A DNA stretch of 5,384 bases, taken from Herminiimonas sp. (GTDB taxonomy: Bacteria > Pseudomonadota > Gammaproteobacteria > Burkholderiales > Burkholderiaceae). Where the stretch lies: NCBI GenBank assembly GCA_014377155.1, contig JACMQD010000501.1, positions 1-5,384 on the forward strand, written 5' to 3'. Made by a program: the position numbers and the translations under genes. Positions 1-5,384 of the stretch are shown piece by piece. Positions within the stretch are counted from its first letter, which is position 1. Each line of letters opens with the position of its first letter. The notes beneath the pieces were generated by a model. That model saw only the letters and a program-made list of their open reading frames with translations. It had not been told where the DNA came from and ran no database searches.

Positions 1-134
1 AACTTCATCAATCGTGTCAGTCTTTTGTTGTACATTGTAAAGTCCTTGGTAAATTCAAATCGGAAAATTCGATTCCTGTTAGTCCAGCATGTATTCCAAT
101 GTGTTCCCGCAATCAACGCTAAAGATCGGATTCG

Positions 135-163
135 TTGTTTTTACTTATGAAAGATTTTATAAC
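135..163 (+). promoter_or_regulatory. Candidate sigma-70 promoter for the dehydrogenase/Bug unit
   Basis: A -35-like TTGTTT (135-140) is followed after exactly 17 bases by a -10-like TATAAC (158-163, five of six consensus bases). Transcription would start near 170 and give a leader of about 75 nt before the ATG at 245. The surrounding DNA (1-244) is AT-rich and has no credible coding frame. The -35 matches only TTG, so the promoter may need an activator. This call rests on motif matching alone. Confidence 0.42.
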
Positions 164-224
164 GCCTAAATCGGATGCAGCGGAAATGAAGTAGGATTCA
201 ACCAAAACGTATTAACATCAAGCG

Positions 225-235
225 CTAATTATTAG
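225..235. repeat. Short perfect palindrome overlapping the start region of the dehydrogenase
   Basis: CTAAT and ATTAG form a perfect inverted repeat with 5-base arms around one central base. It ends inside the only purine-rich ribosome-binding candidate (AGAG, 234-237) in front of the ATG at 245. It could be a repressor half-site pair or influence translation initiation, but it is short and AT-rich, so chance is a serious alternative. Confidence 0.25.
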
Positions 236-244
236 AGCCACAAA

Positions 245-1159
245 ATGAATTTTTCCACTTCACGATGTAACGTTGCATTTCTTGGCATTGGACTGATGGG
301 CCGGCCGATGGCGATCCGCCTTCTTAAGGCTGGATTTACCGTGACCGTCTGGAACCGGACTTCTTTCAAGGCAAATCTCCTGTCGACATACGGTGCGCGA
401 GTAGCAGATACCCCGCAGGCAGCCGTGTACGATCAGGACATCATCATTACCATGCTGGATTCCGGACCGATCGTATCGCAGGTCGTAACGCAGGCAATGC
501 CGAATTTGGCCGCCGGGTGCCTATTCATCGATATGAGTTCCACCCGTCAATCGGAGGCACAAGTCCTGCACGATACGCTGCACGAGATCGGCGTCGGCTT
601 TATCGATGCCCCTGTTTCAGGTGGGGTGATCGGAGCTGAATCCGGTGGGCTCGCCATTATGGCTGGAGGAAGCCAAGTCAATTTTGACAGGGCTTATCGC
701 GTCCTTGCTGCGATGGGAAGGCCAACGTTGGTAGGCGGCGCCGGATGCGGCCAGCTCGCTAAACTCTGTAACCAGTTGATCGTCGGTGGCACACTCAATA
801 TCGTTGCCGAAGCGTTGCTATTGGCCCAAGCCGGCGGCGCTGATCCTAACGCGGTTCGAAATGCGATTCGAGGTGGTTTTGCGGAAAGCCGTATCTTGGA
901 AGTACATGGACAGCGCATGTTGGACCGAAATTTTCTGCCAGGTGGACAGATTCGCAGCCAAGCGAAAGATCTCGACAATGTGCTGATCGCCGCGGCGACT
1001 GCCGGCTTGAATTTACCACTCACAGAAATGGTCACGGCAGCCTATGGTAGGCTGGCTGAAACGGTTCCCTCAGCAGATCAGTCCGCTGCCATTCTTGAAC
1101 TCGAGCGGCGTAATCCTGGTCACCGCCTCGGATTGAATACGGATCAGTTGCCGCCGTAG
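245..1159 (+). CDS. NAD(P)-dependent oxidoreductase, 3-hydroxyisobutyrate dehydrogenase (beta-hydroxyacid dehydrogenase) family
   Basis: A cytoplasmic dehydrogenase of 304 residues, close to the 290-300 usual for the family, which oxidises 3-hydroxy acids or reduces the corresponding semialdehydes (3-hydroxyisobutyrate, tartronate semialdehyde, glyoxylate/succinic semialdehyde). The Rossmann dinucleotide motif GIGLMG is at residues 14-19. The NRT at 37-39, after the second beta strand, is of the sort found in NADP-preferring members. The substrate-binding signature DAPVSGG lies at 121-127. The catalytic lysine is K173, with N176 in the GxxxKxxN helix, and the conserved KDL is at 241-243. All key residues are present, so the enzyme should be active. 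The start is supported by the Rossmann strand beginning a few residues in; the ribosome site is only a weak AGAG (234-237) seven bases upstream. The Bug-family gene follows 81 bases later on the same strand, suggesting joint transcription and an organic-acid substrate. The exact substrate cannot be read from sequence: garR, glxR and mmsB-like roles all remain possible. The C-terminal tail (about 289-304) runs slightly past the usual end. Confidence 0.95.
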   Translation: MNFSTSRCNVAFLGIGLMGRPMAIRLLKAGFTVTVWNRTSFKANLLSTYGARVADTPQAAVYDQDIIITMLDSGPIVSQVVTQAMPNLAAGCLFIDMSSTRQSEAQVLHDTLHEIGVGFIDAPVSGGVIGAESGGLAIMAGGSQVNFDRAYRVLAAMGRPTLVGGAGCGQLAKLCNQLIVGGTLNIVAEALLLAQAGGADPNAVRNAIRGGFAESRILEVHGQRMLDRNFLPGGQIRSQAKDLDNVLIAAATAGLNLPLTEMVTAAYGRLAETVPSADQSAAILELERRNPGHRLGLNTDQLPP

Positions 1160-1240
1160 ATGCAATATCGTTTTATCGCGAGATCGAAAACACAATAAGC
1201 CATCAATCGGCTAGCCGTCGCACAACAAGCAGGAGACAAA

Positions 1241-2233
1241 ATGAATAAGCACTCAATCAAATCCATCATCGCAGGCGCCCTGTTCGGGTTGGCATCGGCT
1301 TCCAGCTTTGCGCAGGCATACCCGGTAAAGCCGATCAAGCTCGTGGTCCCATTTCCGGCCGGCGGCACGACCGACATTCTGGCCAGGGCGGTCGGCGCAG
1401 AACTCACGAAGGCATGGGGGCAGCCGGTAATTATCGACAACCGGCCGGGAGCGGGTGGCAATATCGGGTCGGAAGTCGTCTCGCGCTCGGCGCCAGATGG
1501 CTACACACTGCTGATGGGAACTGTCGGTACGCACGGCATCAACCAGTCACTGTATTCGAAGATGCAGTTCGATCCAATCAAGGACTTCGCGCCGGTGACC
1601 CTTGTCGCCGCAGTACCCAATGTGCTGGTCCTGAATGCCGCGTTTGCCGAAAAAAACAAGCTCACGGATGTCAAGGGCTTGGTCGCCTACATGAAAGCCA
1701 ATCCCGGCAAACTCAACATGGCCTCCAGCGGCAACGGTACGTCGATTCATCTAGCAGGAGAACTGTTTAAATCGCAGACGCGAACGTTCATGCTGCACAT
1801 TCCGTATCGTGGCTCCGCACCTGCGGTGACCGACCTGATAGGTGGTCAGGTCGAAGTCATGTTCGATAATTTGCCGTCGGCTTTACCATTTATCAAATCT
1901 GGAAAACTACGTGCACTCGGATTGACCAGCAACAAGCTGTCCCCCGCCCTCCCTGGTATTTTGCCCATCGCTCAAACCGGCGGCGACCTTGCAAATTATG
2001 AAGCGAGTTCATGGTTCGGCATACTTGCGCCGGCCGGTACACCGAAAGAAATCGTCAACAAACTTCAGCAGGAAATTGCCAAGTCTCTGGCAAGTCCTGC
2101 CACCAAGGAAAAGATGATCGCGCAAGGAGCTGACCCAGTCGGTAACACACCCGAACAATTCGCCGCACACATCGAGGCAGAAACGAAAAAGTGGGCGCAA
2201 GTTGTCAAGGTGTCCGGTGCGAAGGTGGATTAA
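1241..2233 (+). CDS. Bug-family (TctC-like) tripartite tricarboxylate transporter substrate-binding protein
   Basis: A periplasmic solute receptor of 330 residues, the normal family length. A Sec signal peptide occupies residues 1 to about 24-26: basic N-terminus, hydrophobic core [12 protein letters not shown], and cleavage after SFA or AQA. The mature protein opens with the family's typical [15 protein letters not shown], and GGTTDILAR (41-49) forms part of the ligand-binding loop. Further hallmarks are [11 protein letters not shown] (164-174), [10 protein letters not shown] (186-195) with the following [13 protein letters not shown] stretch, and a late [12 protein letters not shown] segment. 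The ribosome site AGGAG (1231-1235) lies five bases before the ATG and fixes the start. Bug proteins bind carboxylates or related small organic compounds and deliver them to TctAB-type permeases, or act in sensing. No tctA or tctB is in the window, as is common for the many orphan Bug genes of Burkholderiales. The upstream hydroxyacid dehydrogenase suggests the ligand may be a hydroxy or dicarboxylic acid, which is inference. Confidence 0.96.
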   Translation: MNKHSIKSIIAGALFGLASASSFAQAYPVKPIKLVVPFPAGGTTDILARAVGAELTKAWGQPVIIDNRPGAGGNIGSEVVSRSAPDGYTLLMGTVGTHGINQSLYSKMQFDPIKDFAPVTLVAAVPNVLVLNAAFAEKNKLTDVKGLVAYMKANPGKLNMASSGNGTSIHLAGELFKSQTRTFMLHIPYRGSAPAVTDLIGGQVEVMFDNLPSALPFIKSGKLRALGLTSNKLSPALPGILPIAQTGGDLANYEASSWFGILAPAGTPKEIVNKLQQEIAKSLASPATKEKMIAQGADPVGNTPEQFAAHIEAETKKWAQVVKVSGAKVD

Positions 2234-2529
2234 AAAGGCGGTTGTTCGATTTTGGACAAGGCCATGTACGCATGAACATGTCAGATAAGCCTGAATATCG
2301 AATGATGCAACTGATGCAAGCAGCGCAATGGCATCCTTGGGCAGCGGCGTTGTTCGGCTTAAAAAATTGCGTTGTCGTAACTTAATTTGTGCTGTTAGCG
2401 TCCGATCTCGGCATAAAATACGCCAGCAATTGTTCCTCACTCGCCTGTCCTTTTAACTTCGTTGACAAGGCAGGCACCGGTATCAATCCGAATGACCGCG
2501 TCTGCGACGCACGACCTACCTAAATTTAC
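2234..2529. other. Intergenic region between the Bug gene and the DUF3047 lipoprotein gene
   Basis: This 296-base spacer has no convincing gene. It contains a possible 37-codon frame (ATG 2272, stop 2383-2385) with AAGG ten bases upstream but no recognisable product. It also holds a direct repeat TGATGCAA (2303-2310 and 2312-2319, nine-base period), a short palindrome CCGA-TC-TCGG (2402-2411), a -10-like TAAAAT (2414-2419) without a good -35, and the strong hairpin at 2443-2475. No T-tailed terminator is evident directly after the Bug stop codon, so where that transcript ends is unclear. Confidence 0.6.
2443..2475. repeat. Long imperfect inverted repeat (hairpin) upstream of the DUF3047 gene
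   Basis: The left arm GCCTG-T-CCTT (2443-2452) pairs with AAGGCAGGC (2467-2475), giving nine base pairs around a single bulged T (2448). Pairing can continue inward as T2453-A2465, a T2454-G2464 wobble and AAC/GTT (2455-2457 with 2461-2463), with C2466 bulged, closing on the three-base loop TTC (2458-2460). That makes 14 pairs in 33 nt. No T-run follows on the plus strand, so it is not a standard intrinsic terminator. It sits 54 bases before the ATG at 2530 and would lie in that gene's leader if transcription starts near 2425. Leader structure, a 3' end processing stem for the Bug mRNA, or a dispersed palindromic element are the options. Confidence 0.55.
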
Positions 2530-3291
2530 ATGAAAAGATTTTTAATCGCTGTTGTCGCGCTGTGTTTGTCAACGGCGTGCGTCCAGCCGCCAATAAGGCA
2601 GTCGACGATGGAGCCGGTCCCTCCGATGGCCGAAAGGCTTGATATTTTTTCTTCGAATAAGACCGGCGGCTTGCCCAAGGGGTGGGAGCCACTGATCATT
2701 CACAAAACAAAAAAGCGCACTGAATACAGCCTGGTTACCGACGCGGGCAGGACAGTGATGCATGCCCATGCGGTCGCAGCCTCGTCCGGCTTGATGCAAA
2801 AGGTCGACATTGATCCTTTTGCTCGTCCATGGCTGAACTGGGGCTGGAAAATCGGCCGCCTGATCGACAGTGCCGACAATACCGATCGCAACGCGGAAGA
2901 CTCACCGGCACGCATCATATTGGGTTTCGACGGCGACAAGGATACGCTGCCTTTCGCCGACCAGATCATGTTCGAAACCGCGCGGGTGGTCACGGGGCAC
3001 GATTTTCCTTATGCGACGTTGATGTACGTATGGGAGAACAAGGCACCGGTCGGCACCGTCATCCCTAGCCCGCGTAGCGGTCGCGTGAAGATGATGGTCG
3101 CTGCCAGCGGTTCCGAAGGGGTGGGCGAATGGAAAAATTTCGCCCGCAATGTGGTCGAAGATTACGAGCAGGCATTCGGCGAAAAGCCGGGCAAGTTGAT
3201 TGGCGTCGGCATCCTCAGCGATACCGACAATACGGGCGAGACGGTCGAAGCCTGGTATGGCGATATCCACTTGAAACAAAAGCTAAAGTAA
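2530..3291 (+). CDS. DUF3047 domain-containing putative lipoprotein
   Basis: The protein has 253 residues. A short N-terminal signal, MKRFLIAVVALCLSTAC, ends in a lipobox-like LSTAC with the lipidation cysteine at residue 17, pointing to an envelope lipoprotein; the -3 position is Ser rather than the preferred Leu. The rest matches the DUF3047 pattern: a GW start to the domain (51-52), TEYSLV (64-69), ASSGL (84-88), DPFARPWLNWGWKI (95-108), ARIILGFDGD (127-136), YVWEN (166-170), RVKMMVAASG (185-194), a W..FARNVVEDY segment (201-212), and the highly conserved DTDNTG (231-236) followed by YGDIHL. The biochemical role is unknown; I recognise the family from memory and assign no activity. The start is fixed by the signal peptide, since no Shine-Dalgarno is visible before it (the upstream bases are ACCTACCTAAATTTAC), which suggests weak or atypical initiation. 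The gene is flanked by its own spacer upstream and a convergent gene downstream, so it is probably monocistronic. Confidence 0.9.
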   Translation: MKRFLIAVVALCLSTACVQPPIRQSTMEPVPPMAERLDIFSSNKTGGLPKGWEPLIIHKTKKRTEYSLVTDAGRTVMHAHAVAASSGLMQKVDIDPFARPWLNWGWKIGRLIDSADNTDRNAEDSPARIILGFDGDKDTLPFADQIMFETARVVTGHDFPYATLMYVWENKAPVGTVIPSPRSGRVKMMVAASGSEGVGEWKNFARNVVEDYEQAFGEKPGKLIGVGILSDTDNTGETVEAWYGDIHLKQKLK

Positions 3292-3315
3292 CGCCCCGCT
3301 TGCAGCGCGGTGGCG
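3292..3315. terminator. Candidate bidirectional terminator between convergent genes
   Basis: A GC-rich hairpin begins immediately after the lipoprotein stop codon. CGCCCCGC (3292-3299) pairs with GCGG-T-GGCG (3307-3315), giving eight G-C pairs with one bulged T (3311) and a seven-base loop (3300-3306). On the plus strand the tail is only moderately T-rich (ATTGTTGT from 3318). On the minus strand, just past the amidohydrolase stop, the tail reads TTACTTTAGCTTTTG, which is better for termination. The 33-base gap between two convergent stop codons is where a shared terminator would be expected. Confidence 0.55.
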
Positions 3316-3324
3316 CGATTGTTG

Positions 3325-4518
3325 TCAAACAACGGGCAAATATGCCTCGGCCAGGCGCACCCAATAGGTTGCGCCGATCGGCAGCAAATCATCATTGAAA
3401 TCATAACTCGGGTTATGCAAGTTGCATGGCCCCAGTCCGTGGCCGATATCGCGGTGCTGCCCTTCGCCGTTGCCGATGAAAACATAGCAGCCTGGCTTGT
3501 GCTGCAACATGAATGCGAAGTCTTCTGCGCCCATGGTCGGTTCCACGGTTGCATCAACCTGCTCGATGCCAACGATCGACTGCATGACACCAATGGCGAA
3601 TTCGGTCTCGGTGCGGTGATTGATCAGGGGCGGATAATTGCGCTTGAACTCGAATTCCACCGTTGCATCGAACGCTGCCGCAGTATGCAAGGCGATATCG
3701 CGCATGCGTTGCTCGATCAGGTCCAGTACTGGCATCGTGAACGTGCGCACCGTGCCGATCAGGCGAGCCTCGTCGGGGATGACATTGGTGGCGCTGCCGG
3801 CATGGATTTGCGTGATCGACAAGACGCCCGCATCGAGCGGACTTTTGTTGCGGCTGATGATGGTCTGCCAGCTTTGCGCGATCTGGACTGCGACCATGAC
3901 CGGATCGATCCCTTTGTGCGGCTGCGCCGCATGGGCACCCTTGCCTTTGACGACGACATTGAACTCATTACTGGAAGCCATCATCGGTCCCGGCGTGACG
4001 CCAAATGTGCCGACTGCTTGCCCAGGCCAGTTATGCATCCCGAACACCGCTTCCATCGGACATTGCTGGAACAGGCCGTCCTCGATCATGCGTTTGGCGC
4101 CGCCACCACCTTCTTCCGCTGGCTGGAAGATCACGTAGACGGTGCCGTCGAAAACCGGATGCCGCGAGAGATAGTGCGCCGCGCCGAGTAACATTGCGGT
4201 GTGTCCGTCATGTCCGCACGCATGCATTTTTCCGTCGTGACGGGACGCATGGGGGAAGGTATTGATCTCCTGCATGGGCAAGGCATCCATATCGGCGCGC
4301 AGGCCGATGGCGCGCCCGCCGTTGCCATGCCGGATGACACCAACCACGCCAGTAATGCCCAGGCCGCGGATCACGGGAATACCCCATTCGGTCAATTTTT
4401 GTGCGACTACTTCCGCAGTCCGGTTCTCTTGGTAGCTCAGTTCGGGGTGCGCATGGATATCGCGCCGGATCTGTTGGAGCTCGGCTTGAAACTGCATGAT
4501 TGGATCGAGCAACTGCAT
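3325..4518 (-). CDS. M20D-family amidohydrolase, hippurate hydrolase-like
   Basis: A cytoplasmic metal-dependent amidohydrolase of 397 residues, the usual length for this family (HipO, YxeP, plant IAA-amino acid hydrolases), which cleaves N-acyl amino acids such as N-benzoylglycine. Family motifs appear in order: HAHPELSYQE (22-31), GLRADMDALPMQE (72-84), MHACGHDGHTAMLLGAA (98-114), QPAEEGGGGA (132-141), GMHNWPG (160-166), TMGAEDFAFM (328-337) and LHNPSYDFNDD (367-377). Likely metal ligands are C101, H103, E136, H162 and H368, with E135 as the general base; all are present. The lid/dimerisation domain spans roughly 180-295. There is no signal peptide. The start is supported by GGAG on the minus strand (bases 4527-4524), five bases before the ATG, and favours it over the in-frame Met8. 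The gene is monocistronic here, divergent from the molybdoenzyme and convergent with the lipoprotein. Its true acyl-amino-acid substrate is not determinable from sequence. Confidence 0.96.
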   Translation of the reverse strand: MQLLDPIMQFQAELQQIRRDIHAHPELSYQENRTAEVVAQKLTEWGIPVIRGLGITGVVGVIRHGNGGRAIGLRADMDALPMQEINTFPHASRHDGKMHACGHDGHTAMLLGAAHYLSRHPVFDGTVYVIFQPAEEGGGGAKRMIEDGLFQQCPMEAVFGMHNWPGQAVGTFGVTPGPMMASSNEFNVVVKGKGAHAAQPHKGIDPVMVAVQIAQSWQTIISRNKSPLDAGVLSITQIHAGSATNVIPDEARLIGTVRTFTMPVLDLIEQRMRDIALHTAAAFDATVEFEFKRNYPPLINHRTETEFAIGVMQSIVGIEQVDATVEPTMGAEDFAFMLQHKPGCYVFIGNGEGQHRDIGHGLGPCNLHNPSYDFNDDLLPIGATYWVRLAEAYLPVV

Positions 4519-4712
4519 GGGATCTCCGTATTAGGAATGGTTCGTCAGCGAAGGTGCATCGCGCCTGTGCCACAGTGTCCGAAACTGCCATGTTACTCCC
4601 GAAGCGGATGAATGATCTGCGCCCGATCGAATGTGCAGTCGGCGTACCGAATCTTCCTGATCTGATGTGTCGCGCGGCATGCAAGAATCACCAACGGAAA
4701 ATGCGGAACGCT

Positions 4713-4729
4713 TAGGTTTTAAATACCTA
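4713..4729. promoter_or_regulatory. Candidate operator palindrome, TAGGT-N7-ACCTA
   Basis: TAGGT (4713-4717) and ACCTA (4725-4729) are a perfect inverted repeat around the AT-only centre TTTAAAT. The 17-base size and AT-rich core suit a dimeric transcription factor of the helix-turn-helix type. It lies 194 bases upstream of the amidohydrolase start and 257 bases upstream of the molybdoenzyme start. No regulator gene is in the window, so the binding protein is unknown and chance occurrence is possible. Confidence 0.33.
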
Positions 4730-4828
4730 CGAACGTGTACATGCAGTCCAGCGCCGCGCCGCACCTGCTCACGCAATGGGCGTTGACTGTTGCCGCCTTG
4801 AAAAGAGCTGGCGCATGGTCGAAAATGC

Positions 4829-4847
4829 ACGGTATGCCTGGTACCGT
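4829..4847. repeat. Perfect inverted repeat, ACGGTA-N7-TACCGT
   Basis: ACGGTA (4829-4834) and TACCGT (4842-4847) are perfect 6-base arms around TGCCTGG. It could be a DNA operator or, if transcribed, a 6-bp RNA stem with a 7-nt loop. The arms resemble those of the 4713-4729 repeat only in sharing GGT...ACC, and the spacing between those triplets differs (7 against 9), so they are probably not two copies of one site. It lies 139 bases upstream of the molybdoenzyme start. Confidence 0.33.
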
Positions 4848-4949
4848 TGCCGATCATTTATGCTGGTGCCCGATTGTGTTTTCAAACTGCCCATACCCTC
4901 GAATTTATTTACCTGTTGCGTGCTGATTGTCGTTACTTGACGGACAGTT

Positions 4950-4972
4950 TGCAGTAGGATTACCTGCAGTAG
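4950..4972 (+). repeat. Direct repeat of TGCAGTAG just upstream of the molybdoenzyme gene
   Basis: TGCAGTAG occurs at 4950-4957 and again at 4965-4972, a 15-base period. The pair is bracketed by the inverted repeat CAGTT (4945-4949) and AACTG (4973-4977). The cluster lies between the -35-like TTGACG (4937-4942) and the weak ribosome site GGAA (4977-4980), where an activator, a repressor or a leader structure could act. The element is small and its role is inferred only from position. Confidence 0.3.
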
Positions 4973-4986
4973 AACTGGAATTGTTT

Positions 4987-5384
4987 ATGACCATATCTGT
5001 TGTTCGTGCGGCGTGTCCGCATGATTGTCCCGATACCTGCGCACTGTTGGTGACCGTGCAAGACGGTGTCGCCACCGAAGTGCGTGGCGACCCTGATCAT
5101 CCGACCACGGCCGGCGTGCTGTGCACCAAGGTCGCGCGGTATACCGAACGCACCTACCATCGGGATCGCTTGCTGCATCCGATGAAACGCGTCGGCCCGA
5201 AAGGTCAGGGCAGGTTTGCCCGCATCAGTTGGGACGAAGCGTTGCAGACCATCGCCGCACGCCTCAAGCCGCTCGCCGCACACGACCCGCAAAGCATCCT
5301 GCCCTACAGCTATGCCGGTACCATGGGTCTGGTGCAGGGCGAGTCGATGTCGGCGCGGTTTTTCCATAAAATTGGCGCCTCGCT
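4987..5384 (+). CDS. Molybdopterin oxidoreductase family protein, N-terminal part (runs off the window)
   Basis: An open frame begins at ATG 4987 and is still open at the window edge: 132 complete codons are visible, where relatives are usually around 700 residues. The N-terminus carries the [4Fe-4S] motif of the DMSO reductase superfamily: C10, C14, C18 (CPHDCPDTC, 10-18) and C46, spacing CX3CX3CX27C. K48 two residues after the last cysteine matches the lysine that bridges the cluster and the molybdopterin in formate dehydrogenase-type enzymes. It continues with the linker DRLLHPMKRVG (60-70), RISWDEAL (79-86) and the start of the next domain around SYAGTMG (108-114). There is no Tat or Sec leader before the cysteines, so this is a cytoplasmic enzyme with bis-MGD cofactor. 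A weak ribosome site GGAA (4977-4980) precedes the ATG by six bases. It resembles an uncharacterised group of Burkholderiales molybdoenzymes often labelled formate dehydrogenase-like; the substrate is unknown, and the catalytic ligand to Mo lies outside the window. Confidence 0.93.
   Translation, partial: MTISVVRAACPHDCPDTCALLVTVQDGVATEVRGDPDHPTTAGVLCTKVARYTERTYHRDRLLHPMKRVGPKGQGRFARISWDEALQTIAARLKPLAAHDPQSILPYSYAGTMGLVQGESMSARFFHKIGAS

Larger units (their letters stand above)
4519..4986. other. 468-base divergent intergenic region without a recognisable gene
   Basis: This region separates the amidohydrolase (reading left) from the molybdopterin oxidoreductase (reading right) and must carry both promoters. 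Open frames exist on both strands, for example 4735-4926 plus and 4857-4531 minus. They give Arg/His/Ser-rich or otherwise unfamiliar peptides with no family resemblance, so I do not call them. Visible structure includes two perfect inverted repeats (4713-4729 and 4829-4847) and a short direct repeat (4950-4972). A near-consensus -35 box TTGACG (4937-4942) is present, but only a poor -10 (TTACCT, 4960-4965) lies at the proper spacing. No clear promoter for the amidohydrolase was found. The length exceeds what two promoters need, so a small RNA or a decayed gene cannot be excluded. Confidence 0.6.

Noticed and set aside
1198..1216. AGCC...GGCT and GGCTAGCC inverted repeats between the first two genes, considered as a terminator
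   Set aside because: Only four-base arms and no T-run follow; more likely chance, and the two genes look co-transcribed.
2263..2280. CATGT...ACATG inverted repeat just after the Bug gene, considered as its terminator
   Set aside because: Five weak base pairs with an eight-base loop and no T-tail cannot support intrinsic termination.
2009..2440. A 143-codon minus-strand frame overlapping the end of the Bug gene
   Set aside because: More than half lies antisense to conserved Bug C-terminal sequence, and the remainder has no recognisable features.
3310..4191. A 293-codon open frame on the plus strand antisense to the amidohydrolase
   Set aside because: It lies entirely opposite a gene with every M20 catalytic motif intact. 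Its translation is rich in Arg, His and Asp with no recognisable family, and it is explained by codon bias of the true gene.
4531..4857. A 108-codon minus-strand frame in the divergent region
   Set aside because: The product is Arg/Ser/His-rich with no domain, good ribosome site or family resemblance; it overlaps competing frames equally lacking support.
4735..4926. A 63-codon plus-strand frame upstream of the molybdoenzyme
   Set aside because: No Shine-Dalgarno and no similarity to a known protein; it spans the inverted repeat at 4829-4847 and looks like chance open sequence.
1..5384. CRISPR arrays, insertion sequence ends, tRNA genes, toxin-antitoxin or defence systems
   Set aside because: No regularly spaced repeats, transposase, clover-leaf sequence or defence-protein motif was found by reading both strands; the genes are ordinary metabolic and envelope functions.

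Overview
The window looks like a chromosomal segment from a beta-proteobacterium of the order Burkholderiales, perhaps Oxalobacteraceae-like (Herminiimonas, Collimonas and Herbaspirillum are the kind of relatives meant). The grounds are a Bug-family periplasmic binding protein (a family greatly expanded in that order), a DUF3047 lipoprotein, a molybdopterin oxidoreductase of a type common there, and moderately GC-rich coding DNA set against AT-richer intergenic DNA. The order is a reasonable inference; the genus is a guess.

Layout. Positions 1-244 are non-coding and AT-rich (about 36% GC by hand count), with a plausible sigma-70 promoter. Two co-directional genes follow: a 3-hydroxyisobutyrate dehydrogenase-family oxidoreductase (245-1159) and, 81 bases on, a Bug/TctC-type solute-binding protein (1241-2233). 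They probably form a small transcription unit for uptake and oxidation of an organic acid. A 296-base spacer containing a strong imperfect hairpin (2443-2475) leads to a lipoprotein with a DUF3047 domain (2530-3291). It converges on a minus-strand M20D amidohydrolase (hippurate hydrolase-like, 4518 down to 3325), with a GC-rich hairpin between the two stop codons that may terminate both transcripts. A 468-base gene-free divergent region (4519-4986) holds two perfect inverted repeats and a short direct repeat. The window ends inside a plus-strand molybdopterin oxidoreductase that starts at 4987 and runs off the edge; only its N-terminal 132 residues, with the [4Fe-4S] cysteine motif, are visible.

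Functionally, the first two genes make a plausible uptake/oxidation pair. The amidohydrolase and the molybdoenzyme are separate metabolic functions that share an intergenic control region. The DUF3047 gene has no known role. I see no CRISPR array, insertion sequence, phage gene, tRNA, rRNA or defence system. The window is mostly ordinary metabolic chromosome. The least explained items are the 2443-2475 hairpin, the palindromes in the divergent region, the DUF3047 lipoprotein and the truncated molybdoenzyme.
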